Shown: in pieces, positions 1 to 9,486 of the stretch
Position numbering within the stretch: the stretch's first letter is position 1
Layout: each line of letters starts with the position of its first letter
NCBI RefSeq assembly: GCF_903946935.1
Contig: NZ_CAJAXH010000120.1
Span: 1-64,000 of the forward strand
Direction of reading: 5' to 3'
DNA length: 64,000 nt
Source: an uncultured Thiodictyon sp.
GTDB taxonomy: Bacteria > Pseudomonadota > Gammaproteobacteria > Chromatiales > Chromatiaceae
Notes under the pieces: generated by a model
What the model saw: the letters and a program-made list of their open reading frames with translations, nothing else
The model's database searches: none
Told to the model about the DNA's origin: nothing
Position numbers and translations under genes: made by a program

Positions 1-329
1 ACATGTCGGCTTAATAAAATCAGTTGGTTGCCGATTTTATCGAGCCCCATCGAAGTCGGCGCCGGGCCAACTTCGATCTTAGGGTCAGATTATAACAGAT
101 TGCGCTGATTGATTTTTTACGGTTTGCTGCCAGGCACTATCCTACCAAAAGGGGGGGGCGCAGTGGCGCGCTACTGCGACCCCGGGGCCGGAACTGGATG
201 GATCAGTCAACAGATTGACATCCTGGTCGCAATGTGGTGGGATTCCCCCCCCCGCCCCCGCCCGCGGTCGGGCCGTTGTTGGTTTTCCCTGACCCAGCGC
301 AATCGGATGGGGATTGGGACCACCTCAGA
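1..329. other. Intergenic region upstream of the exopolysaccharide locus
   Basis: No convincing gene. It holds an imperfect hairpin with arms at 49-56 and 70-77 (8 bp, 13-base loop) and homopolymer runs of G around 151-158 and of C around 244-252. A TTGACA hexamer lies at 215-220, but no good -10 follows at the right spacing, so I do not call a promoter. Confidence 0.4.
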
Positions 330-1805
330 ATGAGCCTTAGCCCCATGCTACCGTCCTCCTTATCCGGGTTCCCGCTGACCGCCAGCCGCGCCTCAAGAAG
401 CAGCCGCCTGGTGGTCCTCACCGGTAAGCTGATCGACTCGGGGCTGATTGCACTCTGTCTAGCCGTCACGATCGGCGCCTGGTCGCGACCCTGGTCCGAC
501 ATCCACACGATTATTTTGCTCGTCGCCATCGTTGCCTTCACGAGTTTCGCCGGGATCCTGGGTCTCTACCACCCGTGGCATGGTGAGGAGGTGGTCCGCA
601 GGTACGCACGGGTCTGGATTGCGTGGGCCGCCGCGGTATTCGTGTTGTTCGCGGCGGTGAACCTGTCCAATACGAACTTGGGATTGTCTCACGTCACCCC
701 GGTGCTGTGGCTATTGGCGACGCCACTGGCCCTGTGTGGCTGGCGATTCATCGCTGTCATGCTCTTCGTGCGCCTGGTTAAGCATCCGGAATATCAACGG
801 AAAGTGGTGGTCTGGGGGCGCGGTGAAACCGCCGATCGACTCGTCAAGACCATTCGTGAGTCCCCTCACCTGGGTCTATTTTTGGTCGATCACGTGGTCA
901 CCAGTGAGCGCGATAGCGATCGGCGCGGTGGCGACCACTCAGCGAGTTTTTCCGGTGACTGCCACGAAGGCGAGCAAGATGCCCTATTCGAAGATCTGGT
1001 GCGCCGTGCCAGACAGGGCGATTTCAATATTCTGTATATCGCACGCCAAGGCTTTTCAAGTCAACGGCTCGCCGACTTCATCGAGGGTCTGGCCGACACC
1101 GCCGTTTCGGTCTATCTGGCCCCCGATTTCTCGACGATCGACCTGTTTCAAGGACATTGGTCGGCGCTTGAAGGTATACCGCTGATCAGTGTCTTCGAGA
1201 CGCCGTTCCTGGGTGTCGACGGCCACTTGAAACGCCTGGAAGACATCATCTTGTCTATTCTGTTTATTGCCGTTGCCGGCGGCCCCATGTTGCTGATTGC
1301 CCTCCTGATAAAAATCACATCGCGCGGCCCGGTTTTCTTCAGACAATGTCGTTATGGTATCGGCGGCACGCCAATCGCGGTGCTCAAATTCCGCACCATG
1401 ACCGTCTGTGAAAATGGTGACAGCTATATCCCGGCAACGCGCAATGACCCGCGCGTCACCAGACTCGGCGGGTTGCTGCGCAAGACCTCGTTGGACGAGT
1501 TGCCCCAATTCTTCAATGTACTGCGCGGGGAGATGTCGATTGTTGGCCCCCGACCGCACCCCGTTGCCCAAAACGAATTTTATCGTACACGAGTCAGGGG
1601 GTATATGCTGCGACACAAGGTCAAACCCGGAATAACCGGATGGGCTCAGATCAACGGCTGGCGGGGCGAGACCGACGAACTTTACAAAATGGAGAAACGC
1701 GTGGAGTACGATTTTTGGTATATTCGCAATTGGTCGCTCGCACTGGACATCAAGATCATTTTGTTAACCGCACTCGGCGGATTTACGGGAAAAAACGCGT
1801 ACTGA
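330..1805 (+). CDS. Undecaprenyl-phosphate sugar phosphotransferase (WcaJ/ExoY type), priming enzyme of exopolysaccharide synthesis
   Basis: This integral membrane enzyme would transfer a hexose-1-phosphate from a UDP-sugar to undecaprenyl phosphate, starting the polysaccharide repeat unit. Its 491 aa begin with about four membrane segments, followed by a Rossmann-like CoA-binding_3 region (VVVWGRGETADRL), a fifth membrane segment (ILFIAVAGGPMLLIALL) and a C-terminal bacterial sugar transferase domain. Visible signatures of that domain are VLKFRTMTV, TSLDELPQFFNVLRGEMS and VGPRPHP. This is the usual architecture and length of the WcaJ/EpsE class. I chose ATG 330; an upstream GTG at 234 would add a proline-rich stretch with no family resemblance. 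It is the first gene of the plus-strand exopolysaccharide block. The sugar used cannot be read from sequence. Confidence 0.9.
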   Translation: MSLSPMLPSSLSGFPLTASRASRSSRLVVLTGKLIDSGLIALCLAVTIGAWSRPWSDIHTIILLVAIVAFTSFAGILGLYHPWHGEEVVRRYARVWIAWAAAVFVLFAAVNLSNTNLGLSHVTPVLWLLATPLALCGWRFIAVMLFVRLVKHPEYQRKVVVWGRGETADRLVKTIRESPHLGLFLVDHVVTSERDSDRRGGDHSASFSGDCHEGEQDALFEDLVRRARQGDFNILYIARQGFSSQRLADFIEGLADTAVSVYLAPDFSTIDLFQGHWSALEGIPLISVFETPFLGVDGHLKRLEDIILSILFIAVAGGPMLLIALLIKITSRGPVFFRQCRYGIGGTPIAVLKFRTMTVCENGDSYIPATRNDPRVTRLGGLLRKTSLDELPQFFNVLRGEMSIVGPRPHPVAQNEFYRTRVRGYMLRHKVKPGITGWAQINGWRGETDELYKMEKRVEYDFWYIRNWSLALDIKIILLTALGGFTGKNAY

Positions 1806-2050
1806 TGTTTTCTGCTAGACTCGTCAAAGGTCGGTTTCCCGCTGCTGGACGCTGGTTGGGGTACCGCACTTGCTGCCGCCGGTTGTTGCGGGGCAGCGGC
1901 GGATTTTGGTCGAACCCCACTGAGGTCCGACCAGCGACCACGATACGCCACCCCGCCTCGAAAGGCAGAAAGTCGACACCGGAGGTTATTATCGGTCGCC
2001 GGTCCGAGGACAGGTCGATACGGTCATCTTCGTTACGTGTAGCCGGTCGC

Positions 2051-2779
2051 ATGAGACTTTTGTCCTCGTTATTTTTGTCGGTGTCCCTGTTGCTCGGAGC
2101 CTGTACCGGCACGATTCGTCCCACGGAGCGGCATCCTCAGGGATTCCTGCCGTGGACCGACGACGCCGCCGTCTATCGGTTCATGCCCGGCGACGAACTG
2201 GACGTAAAACTGGTCTACAATCCGGAGTTTAGCGATCGCGTTATCGTGGCTCCCGATGGCACGATCGAGCTGACGCTCATCGGTTCCGCCCGTGCCCTCG
2301 ACCGTTCGGTCCCAGAGTTGGCGAACGAGTTGCAGGAACGCTATGCCCGCGAACTGCGTCGCCCGGAGTTGAGCGTTATACCCCGACAGTTCGGGTCGGA
2401 ACTGGTCTATGTGGGTGGGGAAGTCCAACGTCCAGGCGTCTTCAAACTTGTACACCGGATGGGTGTGCTGGAAGGCATCATCGAAGCGGGGGGATTTCTC
2501 GACACCGCCCGGACCGATCAAGTGGTGCTGATTCGGCGCACCAGCGACAACCGACCGATGCTGAAGGTCGTCAACGTCCGCGACATCATTGAGGGCAGGG
2601 TCCGCACTGACGACAATGACATACCGCTGCACCGCTTCGACGTCGTTTTTGTGCCGAAATCCTCGGTCGCCGAAGTCGATGTCTGGATCGATCAATACAT
2701 TACGCGCATTTTGCCGTTCTCGCGAAGCTTCAACTACAGCGTCAACCGGGCTTCTGTTCAAGGGGGATTCCCGTTCTGA
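2051..2779 (+). CDS. Polysaccharide export lipoprotein (Wza-like, Poly_export + SLBB domains)
   Basis: Probably the outer-membrane secretion channel of the polysaccharide. The 242 aa begin with a lipoprotein signal peptide ending in the lipobox LLGAC (Cys about residue 18). The Poly_export signature follows (RFMPGDELDVKL, PDGTIELTLIG), then a single SLBB domain (VYVGGEVQRPGVF, GVLEGIIEAGGF). At 242 aa it is shorter than E. coli Wza and matches the compact, single-SLBB class. The open frame continues upstream to 1640, but ATG 2051 puts the signal peptide at the N terminus and no domain is lost. The 250 bp between the preceding gene's stop and this start hold no other gene that I recognise. Confidence 0.88.
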   Translation: MRLLSSLFLSVSLLLGACTGTIRPTERHPQGFLPWTDDAAVYRFMPGDELDVKLVYNPEFSDRVIVAPDGTIELTLIGSARALDRSVPELANELQERYARELRRPELSVIPRQFGSELVYVGGEVQRPGVFKLVHRMGVLEGIIEAGGFLDTARTDQVVLIRRTSDNRPMLKVVNVRDIIEGRVRTDDNDIPLHRFDVVFVPKSSVAEVDVWIDQYITRILPFSRSFNYSVNRASVQGGFPF

Positions 2780-2863
2780 GTCCTGGTTTGACATTCACCG
2801 TACCGCGGGCCGGCTGGCTCGACTGTCGACCTGGCTACCCCAAGATACCGGAGATCAACTGCA

Positions 2864-4072
2864 ATGACTCACCTTGGAAACTTGCTGTCTGGGCTGGCAC
2901 TGACCGTCGCCATTGGGTTGGGACTGTCGTCGCTGCCGGTCGTCGCGGGAAAGAACTCCGCCAAGACCTCCGCCGCAGCGAAGGCGGCTGCGGCGGCCCC
3001 GGCAGTACTTAAGCGGGGGGTCAATCTCAGTCACTGGCAGCAATATTGGGGCCGCCAGCCGGTGGTAGCGGCCGACATGGCCACGATCAAAAAGGCCGGT
3101 TTCGATCATGTGCGTCTTCCGTTCGATCCGCAGAAGATGGGGTGGAATCCGGACTCCCCCACGCCGACGATCTATTGGGCCGCACTGGATCAGGCGGTGA
3201 GTATTGCGCAGCAGGCGGGGTTGGCTATCATTCTCGATTTTCATCCCGAAATGGCGCTCAGCCAGCGTATCGAAACCGAGGCCGCAGTGCATGCCGCGTA
3301 TGTGGACTTCTGGCAGCAAATGGCCACGCACTTCGCCGCCAGTCCGGTATCCGTGGTGGTGTTTGAACTGTTCAACGAACCGTCATATTGGGACCCAACC
3401 GGCCCCGCACGCTTGGCGGCACTGGAAAAGCAGGCACTGGATCGAATCCGCCAGGCGACACCCTCCCGCTTGGTACTGATCGCCCCCAGCCGAGGCGGAT
3501 TTCTGGCTGGGCTCCTGCTGATAACCCCGGTCAAAGACGCCAATGTGCGCTATGTCTTCCATTACTACGATCCCAAACTCTTTACTTACCTGCATGCCCC
3601 TTGGGAGCCCTTTCTTTCCGGTCCCCACGGGATGATCGCCAATTTGGTATATCCCGCCGCGAATGCGCTCAGTCAGGTGCAGTTGTTGCCGAATGCGGAC
3701 CCGGCGATCGCCATGGCGGCCGTTAACCAGTATGTCGCCGAGAATTGGGGGGCGACGCGGATCGCGCAGGACATCGCCCAGGCCCAAGCGTGGGCCACGC
3801 AAAATGGCGCGCGCCTGATGTGTACCGAGTTTGGCACATTGCGCGTCGGTCCGGACGTCGTATCGCGGCAAAACTGGCTTAAGGATACCCGTTCGGTATT
3901 GGAAGGCATGGGTATAGGCTGGAGTATCTGGGATTATGCCGATATGTTCGGCATTGCTGTCTCCACCAACGGGATGGTCACCCCGGCCAGCGATCCCGCG
4001 ATCGTACCCCGTGACCCCCTCAATCCTCAGCGCGTGTTTGACAGGAACCTTTTAAGAGCCTTGGGGCTATAA
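2864..4072 (+). CDS. Secreted glycoside hydrolase family 5 (cellulase-like endoglucanase)
   Basis: Likely hydrolyses beta-linked glucan or mannan in the periplasm or outside the cell, perhaps trimming or editing the polymer made by this locus. A signal peptide (about residues 1-29) and an Ala/Lys-rich linker lead into a GH5 barrel. The family residues are all visible: Arg in HVRLPF, His in DFHPE, the acid/base Glu172 in FNEP, FHYYDP, the nucleophile Glu322 in CTEFG, and the late Trp in WSIWDY. The ATG at 2864 has GGAG about 10 bases upstream. It sits between the export lipoprotein and the chain-length protein, a position often taken by polymer-processing hydrolases. Substrate is unknown. Confidence 0.88.
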   Translation: MTHLGNLLSGLALTVAIGLGLSSLPVVAGKNSAKTSAAAKAAAAAPAVLKRGVNLSHWQQYWGRQPVVAADMATIKKAGFDHVRLPFDPQKMGWNPDSPTPTIYWAALDQAVSIAQQAGLAIILDFHPEMALSQRIETEAAVHAAYVDFWQQMATHFAASPVSVVVFELFNEPSYWDPTGPARLAALEKQALDRIRQATPSRLVLIAPSRGGFLAGLLLITPVKDANVRYVFHYYDPKLFTYLHAPWEPFLSGPHGMIANLVYPAANALSQVQLLPNADPAIAMAAVNQYVAENWGATRIAQDIAQAQAWATQNGARLMCTEFGTLRVGPDVVSRQNWLKDTRSVLEGMGIGWSIWDYADMFGIAVSTNGMVTPASDPAIVPRDPLNPQRVFDRNLLRALGL

Positions 4073-4092
4073 GTGGCAGCGATGACTCATTG

Positions 4093-4136
4093 CCCCGGCG
4101 GCAATAAGCGCCGGGGACAACTGACGATGTCAGTTG
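4093..4136 (+). terminator. Two tandem perfect hairpins after the GH5 gene
   Basis: The first hairpin has an 8-bp stem (CCCCGGCG 4093-4100, CGCCGGGG 4109-4116). The second also has an 8-bp stem (CAACTGAC 4118-4125, GTCAGTTG 4129-4136). No U-tract follows, so this may be an attenuator or an mRNA-stabilising structure between two genes of the locus and not a full terminator. Confidence 0.45.
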
Positions 4137-4220
4137 CGACCATCCACCGCGCCGGCAGTCAGTTGACGGCGATCAAGGCGGGGCCCCGCCATACGACCTA
4201 TCCACCTGAGCCACGCCCCT

Positions 4221-5870
4221 GTGACAGCGATGAGTTCAGCCAACTCAAATGAAACGGCTTGGGACCGCCCGCGGACAGGTATGCGCCCGGTAGCGAGACC
4301 GTTCGCCCCAATGATGGCCTCAGGCTATGGCCTGCGCGACCTGCTTAACACCGTTTTTCGCGAAAAGCTGCTGATATTCTCGGTTTTCCTGCTGACGTTT
4401 TCCCTGGGCGCCGTTATGGCCCTGAAGCTGAAGCCGATTTATACCGCCGAGGCCCGTATGCTGGTCCTGCCCAGCCGCGAATACACCCTTAATCCCGCGG
4501 TCGGTGAATTCTCCAGCGCCTTTGGGCTGGGCGAGGAACGTATGGTCCGCTCCGAGACCGAAATTCTCAAGAACTCGACCCTGGTCGATGATGTGATCAC
4601 GGAACTGGGTATCGCGCGGCTGTATCCGGCCATGGACAAGACATCGGTATTCGGGTCATGGATCACATCCGTTAAGACCAAGGCCCTTTCTTGGTGGCCC
4701 GCCGCGCCGGCCGCGCCCGACGCCGCCCTGACCGCCAAACGCAAGCGTCTGGATACCGCAGCGGCGCGCTTCAACAGTAAGTTGGACATCTCCGTAGTCA
4801 AAGACTCCAGCGTCATAGTCGTCACCTTCTCCCACCCGCAGGCGGATGTGGCCGTTGCCGCACTCAGCAGCTTGATCCAGCGTTATCTGGATTTACGCAC
4901 CCGTGTGCTGCTCCTGCCGCGCTCCAAGATGTTCATCGAGCAACGCGATGGGTTCGCGCGGCGTCTGGCCCAGGCAGAGGCGGACATTCAGGCCTTTAAC
5001 CTGAAGCACAGCGTCAGTGAATTTGCGGATCAACGCGCGTTGTTGGTGCGTCAGCACGCCGAGATCAACAGCAATCGACTCGATGCCGAGACCCGTTTGC
5101 GTGAGACCGAAGGCCGGCTTGTGGCCTTACGTGAGCAACGCGCGACGCTGCCAAAGCAGACCCCGCTCTATTCCGATATTCTGGCTCAGGATGCTACTGC
5201 CAATACCCGTGCGATTCTGGCGTCGCTGGAAGCGCGGCGCAATGAACTACTGACTAAGTTCACTCCCACTAGTCAGTTCATCACCGACATCAACGAGCAG
5301 ATAGGTAAGTTGCGGGCGTCGGTCGGTAAGGCCGCGCCAATGAAACTGGACAACCGCCGGTCGGGAACCAATCCGGTATATGAAGAAATTAATACCGATT
5401 GGCTCCGCCAGGAAAGTGCGGCGGCCGCGCTACGTGCCAGGCGTGCCTCATTGGAAGAACAGTTTGTCGCACTGAGTGCGGACCTGGTGACCTTCGATCG
5501 GTTGGAAAAAGAGTTCAACACCCTGAGTTTGAACCGCGAACTCATGGAAAAGAACCTGCGAATCTATGCCCAAAAGGTTGAGGAGTCGTTGTTGCAGGAA
5601 GAGTTCGATCGACAGAAGACGGCGAATGTCCGGATCATTGAGCAACCGGCGACCGGACGACCGCGCAGCATAAAATCGGCGGTGTTGCTCTTCTCTTTCA
5701 TCGGTGCCGCGATGGTCGCCATACTCCTTGCCTTCTTCAAAGATTTTTCCCGACAGGTGTTTGTTTCACCGGAGGACGCTGAGCGGACCCTGGGTATGCC
5801 GGTACTGGTGGCGATTGCCCTTGATAACCGCTTGACCAGGTCTGTCGGAAAATCGAAGGAGCGAAAATGA
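4221..5870 (+). CDS. Exopolysaccharide chain-length determinant / polysaccharide co-polymerase (GumC/Wzz family)
   Basis: Inner-membrane co-polymerase expected to control chain length and link synthesis to the Wza-like channel. In 549 aa the layout is a cytoplasmic start, TM1 (IFSVFLLTFSLGAVMAL, about residue 50), a Wzz domain, long periplasmic coiled coils (about 230-300 and 370-450), a GNVR-like region, and a second TM near the C terminus (AVLLFSFIGAAMVAILLAF). A short tail follows. No kinase domain is fused; a separate CpsD-like ATPase lies about 20 kb away on the other strand of the same locus. GTG 4221 and ATG 4230 are both possible starts. Confidence 0.87.
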   Translation: MTAMSSANSNETAWDRPRTGMRPVARPFAPMMASGYGLRDLLNTVFREKLLIFSVFLLTFSLGAVMALKLKPIYTAEARMLVLPSREYTLNPAVGEFSSAFGLGEERMVRSETEILKNSTLVDDVITELGIARLYPAMDKTSVFGSWITSVKTKALSWWPAAPAAPDAALTAKRKRLDTAAARFNSKLDISVVKDSSVIVVTFSHPQADVAVAALSSLIQRYLDLRTRVLLLPRSKMFIEQRDGFARRLAQAEADIQAFNLKHSVSEFADQRALLVRQHAEINSNRLDAETRLRETEGRLVALREQRATLPKQTPLYSDILAQDATANTRAILASLEARRNELLTKFTPTSQFITDINEQIGKLRASVGKAAPMKLDNRRSGTNPVYEEINTDWLRQESAAAALRARRASLEEQFVALSADLVTFDRLEKEFNTLSLNRELMEKNLRIYAQKVEESLLQEEFDRQKTANVRIIEQPATGRPRSIKSAVLLFSFIGAAMVAILLAFFKDFSRQVFVSPEDAERTLGMPVLVAIALDNRLTRSVGKSKERK

Positions 5871-5889
5871 AGAGGAGCGATAGCAGCCG

Positions 5890-7755
5890 ATGTGCGGCCT
5901 AGCGGGTTGGGTTGGGCCGGTCTCGCCGGCGCCTTGGGAGGCACGTTTACATACCATGATTGCCAGTCTGGGGCATCGCGGCCCGGATGGTATGGGGTTT
6001 GCTGTCGCACCGGCCCGAGACGGTTCGGCGTTGGCCGCACTTGGTCATCGCCGACTGGCGATTATCGATCTGACGGGGGGGGGGCAGCCGATGCGGTCCG
6101 CGACCGGTACGGTCGTGGTCTTCAACGGTGAAATTTACAATTTCCGTGAGCTGCGGGCGGAACTCACCGCGGCTGGACATCGGTTTGTCAGTCACAGCGA
6201 TACCGAGGTTCTGCTGCACGGTTGGCGGGCCTGGGGCAGGGGTATGCCCGAACGGTTGCGCGGCATGTTTGCCTTTGCCCTCTGGGACCCGCTGCTCGGG
6301 CAGTTGTTCATCGCACGTGACCGTTTCGGCAAGAAGCCGCTATTCCTCATGGCTTACCAGCAAGGCTTGGCGTTCGCTTCGGAAATCAAGGCGCTGTTGA
6401 CCTTGCCGGAGGCGGCATCGACACTGGATCAGGCGGCGCTGGGCGCCTATTTTACCTATGGGTTTACGCCGGGCCCGGCAACCCTGTTTGAGGGCATTCG
6501 CAAACTCCAGGCCGGTTGCGCACTCCTGTGGGAACGGGGCCGGCCGCTACAGGAATGGCGCTGGTATCTTCCCCCGGATGGGCTACCATTCCCGGAGCAG
6601 GCGCTACCGGCCGATCCGGTTGCGGCCTTCCTCCGGGAATTCCAAACGGCCGTCGGCCTGCGTCTGATCAGCGACGTACCACTGGGTGCATTTCTATCCG
6701 GCGGCCTCGATTCATCCGCCATTGTGGCAGTGATGACGAAGATCTACGGAGGCGCCGTACAGTCATTTTCGATGGGTTTTGAGGACCAGGGATACAGTGA
6801 GTTGCCCTATGCGGACGAGGTCGCCGCTCATCTGGGGTGTGAGCACCACCGCTGCATCATCCACCCGGAAGACCTGGTCAACCTATTGCCGGAGGCCACC
6901 CGGTTTCGGGATGCCCCGGTGTCGGATCCCGCCGATTTGCCACTGTTGGCGTTGAGCCGAATGGCCGCGACCTCGGTCAAGGTCGTCCTGAGCGGGGAGG
7001 GTTCCGACGAGGTGCTGGCAGGCTATCCCAAGTATCTTTTTGAACGCTTCGCCCCGCTGTATCAGAGACTGGTGCCGGCCCCGTTCCGCCGGGGACTGGT
7101 TGAACCTTTGACCCGCTGTTTACCCTATCGCTTTCGCCGGGCCAAGACGCTGGTCGCCAGCCTGGGAACGGCCGATCCCGCTGAACGGATGGCGCGTTGG
7201 TTCGGCTCGCTATCACACGCCGATCGGGATCGCCTGATTGGCGCGCGCAATGTACCCATGGCGATGACCCCGTGCGCCGCGCGCAGTCCATTGCGTGCCA
7301 TTTTGTGTTTCGATCAGAGCGTGTGGTTGCCGGATAACCTGCTGGAGCGCGGCGACCGGATGACAATGGCCGCTGGGCTGGAGGCGCGCAATCCGTTCCT
7401 CGACCATCGTCTCGTGGCATTTGCTGCGGCGCTGCCGGAGCGTTACCGGATTCGTGGCCTGACCACCAAATGGATATTGAGACAGGCGGTTAAACCGTTG
7501 TTGCCGGAACGAATTCTTAGGCGGCCCAAGGTGGGATTCCGTCTGCCGCTGAATGAATGGTTCCGGCGCGATATGCGGGACTTCGTACTGGATCATCTGG
7601 ATGCACCCGATACACGCCTGCGCGCCTGTTGCGCGAACGATGAATTGCAGCGGATCGTCGGCGAACATCTGGACGGGCGCCAGAATCACGAAAAACTCTT
7701 ATGGATGCTATTGTCGCTTGAAGTTTTTCTGCGTACCTATGGCCTGAGTCCCTGA
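5890..7755 (+). CDS. asnB: Glutamine-hydrolysing asparagine synthase-type amidotransferase (copy 1)
   Basis: Class II glutamine amidotransferase fused to an ATP-pyrophosphatase synthase domain, 621 aa. Start ATG 5890 is firm: it makes Cys2 the catalytic nucleophile (MCGLAGW) and has a GAGGAG ribosome site. The glutaminase domain has HRGPDG, FNGEIYNF and SHSDTEV. The synthase domain has the PP-loop SGGLDSSA (about residue 271) and SGEGSDEVLAGYPKY. In polysaccharide loci such proteins are thought to amidate sugars such as uronic acids and not to make free asparagine; that role is inferred from context. It starts 20 bases after the chain-length gene. A second copy lies at 14811-16703. Confidence 0.88.
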   Translation: MCGLAGWVGPVSPAPWEARLHTMIASLGHRGPDGMGFAVAPARDGSALAALGHRRLAIIDLTGGGQPMRSATGTVVVFNGEIYNFRELRAELTAAGHRFVSHSDTEVLLHGWRAWGRGMPERLRGMFAFALWDPLLGQLFIARDRFGKKPLFLMAYQQGLAFASEIKALLTLPEAASTLDQAALGAYFTYGFTPGPATLFEGIRKLQAGCALLWERGRPLQEWRWYLPPDGLPFPEQALPADPVAAFLREFQTAVGLRLISDVPLGAFLSGGLDSSAIVAVMTKIYGGAVQSFSMGFEDQGYSELPYADEVAAHLGCEHHRCIIHPEDLVNLLPEATRFRDAPVSDPADLPLLALSRMAATSVKVVLSGEGSDEVLAGYPKYLFERFAPLYQRLVPAPFRRGLVEPLTRCLPYRFRRAKTLVASLGTADPAERMARWFGSLSHADRDRLIGARNVPMAMTPCAARSPLRAILCFDQSVWLPDNLLERGDRMTMAAGLEARNPFLDHRLVAFAAALPERYRIRGLTTKWILRQAVKPLLPERILRRPKVGFRLPLNEWFRRDMRDFVLDHLDAPDTRLRACCANDELQRIVGEHLDGRQNHEKLLWMLLSLEVFLRTYGLSP

Positions 7756-7811
7756 CGGCCAGATTACCCCGCGTTAGGCCAGCGGGCGGACAATTTCGGG
7801 AGTGCTCGATA

Positions 7812-9467
7812 GTGAAGTCAGTCATGGCGATACACGCTAATCTACGAACCAACAAGCAATACTTCATCGCATTGTTCTGTATCATAATTTTCGTCATTTA
7901 CGATAGCGGTAATTTTTACAGAAATACCCTGTCGCTCATGCATACAAATAGCTCCTTAATCATTCGCTATCTTAAGGTCGCGGCTTTGTTCCCGATCGCT
8001 GCCATCAGCTATTATTCAGTGGTGTGCTGCCTGTTCTCGCGCTCCCGGGTAATGGTGATGCTGGGGGCGTCGTTGGTCGTCGGCGGCATACTCAATGCGT
8101 TTGCGTTCGCGATGACGGGCAGTTTTCTGGATGCTATGATGCTCGGGGTGGCACTACAGGAGCGTTTCTTTGCCTCGCATTTCATCGCCGCCAACTGGAA
8201 GATGATCAGCTATGTCACAATCTATTCGGTCGTGATTTTTGCGGTGCTGGCGGTCGTCAGAAGACGGCTTTCCATCGCTTGCTCCGGGCGGCTGGCAGGC
8301 ACTCTAGTGATCGTCGCCATGATGGCAAATATTTTTATAGCGAACTACACTGGGGGCCGGCGCTCGGCCTTCTTTTCATACAACGCGATCATCGCATCGG
8401 CCCAGGCCTTGACGGCCACCAAGGTGCCCTTTGGCCCGCGTGCCAAGGTCGCTGATATTCCCTGCCCACAATGCCCTGACCTGTTGGTCTACATCATCGA
8501 TGAGAGTGTCAACTACGAGGCCTTGGCGGCCATGCAGTCGATGATTCTTCAGGACGCGGTACTCAAGAAAAAGCTGGGGGTACCCACGTATGTCTTCCGG
8601 AGTTATGCCGCCGGCAATCATTCGGCGGTTTCCAACTATGTGCTGCGCCTCGGCGTCGGCAAGAGTGCATACCCGGACAAAACCTATGCAACACTGCGAC
8701 TGCCAAATATCTTTGGCTACGCCAAGTCCTCGCATTACACAACTATTTTCTATGACGCACAGGAGGAAAGCAAGCGCTTGGTAAATTATATGTCCCAATA
8801 CGATCTTGTCGATATCGATCGGTTTATGGTGTCGGACGCATCATCGGATCTGTACGATCGCGATCTGTTGGCGCTTGACCGACTGCAAGGCTTTATCGAC
8901 CAAGCCAGGCCGGATCGCCGGATCGCCGTCGTCCTGGTGAAGAATGGCGTTCATTTTCCATATGTCAACTCCGTTCCGCCGTGGTTGATGGATGGGTTGC
9001 CGGCCGGTTGCCGGTCGCCTGACACGTCGTTCTCGGCCCAAGCGCTATTTTGTAAAAAGGCGCAGTATGAGACCGCGCTTAAATTTTCGGTCGATCGGTT
9101 TATGGATAAGCTTTTCTCGGTATTGTCCGGTAAGAATTTCGCGCTCGTTTATACCTCGGATCATGGTCAGAATCTATCATCCAAGTATTCGCTGCCGCAC
9201 GGTTCTACAGAGAATACATCGGAATGCGAGATCTCAGTACCCATTCTAGTTGCCGGTAAGATCTTTGGCGATACGATGCCACCGACCGGGATCCGGTCTC
9301 ATTTTCAGATTCCTCCGACCCTGTTACGTATACTGGGTCGCGCCTCTCCCGACCCGGTTCGCGACAGCACGCTCTGGGAGCCATGGCGGGGCGGCTCCGA
9401 GTTTCTTTTTGAACCTTTTGACCGGCCGGGTGAATGGCGTCACCCGGTTGCGGCCTGTGCTTACTGA
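7812..9467 (+). CDS. Membrane-anchored sulfatase / phosphoethanolamine-transferase-like protein
   Basis: Alkaline-phosphatase superfamily protein of 551 aa with about five N-terminal membrane segments (residues 15-180) and a periplasmic sulfatase-like domain. Visible landmarks are LLVYIIDESVNYEAL, where the Ser of DES sits at the usual nucleophile position, NHSAVSN, VYTSDHGQN carrying the metal-binding Asp-His pair, and LPHGS. The closest architecture I know is the EptA/OpgE class that moves phosphoethanolamine or phosphoglycerol groups onto glycans. Here it may decorate the polysaccharide. GTG 7812 has GGGAG nine bases upstream; ATG 7824 is the alternative. The donor group cannot be told from sequence. 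Confidence 0.72.
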   Translation: MKSVMAIHANLRTNKQYFIALFCIIIFVIYDSGNFYRNTLSLMHTNSSLIIRYLKVAALFPIAAISYYSVVCCLFSRSRVMVMLGASLVVGGILNAFAFAMTGSFLDAMMLGVALQERFFASHFIAANWKMISYVTIYSVVIFAVLAVVRRRLSIACSGRLAGTLVIVAMMANIFIANYTGGRRSAFFSYNAIIASAQALTATKVPFGPRAKVADIPCPQCPDLLVYIIDESVNYEALAAMQSMILQDAVLKKKLGVPTYVFRSYAAGNHSAVSNYVLRLGVGKSAYPDKTYATLRLPNIFGYAKSSHYTTIFYDAQEESKRLVNYMSQYDLVDIDRFMVSDASSDLYDRDLLALDRLQGFIDQARPDRRIAVVLVKNGVHFPYVNSVPPWLMDGLPAGCRSPDTSFSAQALFCKKAQYETALKFSVDRFMDKLFSVLSGKNFALVYTSDHGQNLSSKYSLPHGSTENTSECEISVPILVAGKIFGDTMPPTGIRSHFQIPPTLLRILGRASPDPVRDSTLWEPWRGGSEFLFEPFDRPGEWRHPVAACAY

Positions 9468-9486
9468 GGCCCGGTGGGACGGACCA

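Noticed and set aside
215-243. TTGACA with TGGGAT as a promoter before the priming transferase
   Set aside because: The -10 hexamer matches at three of six positions only and overlaps a C-rich run.
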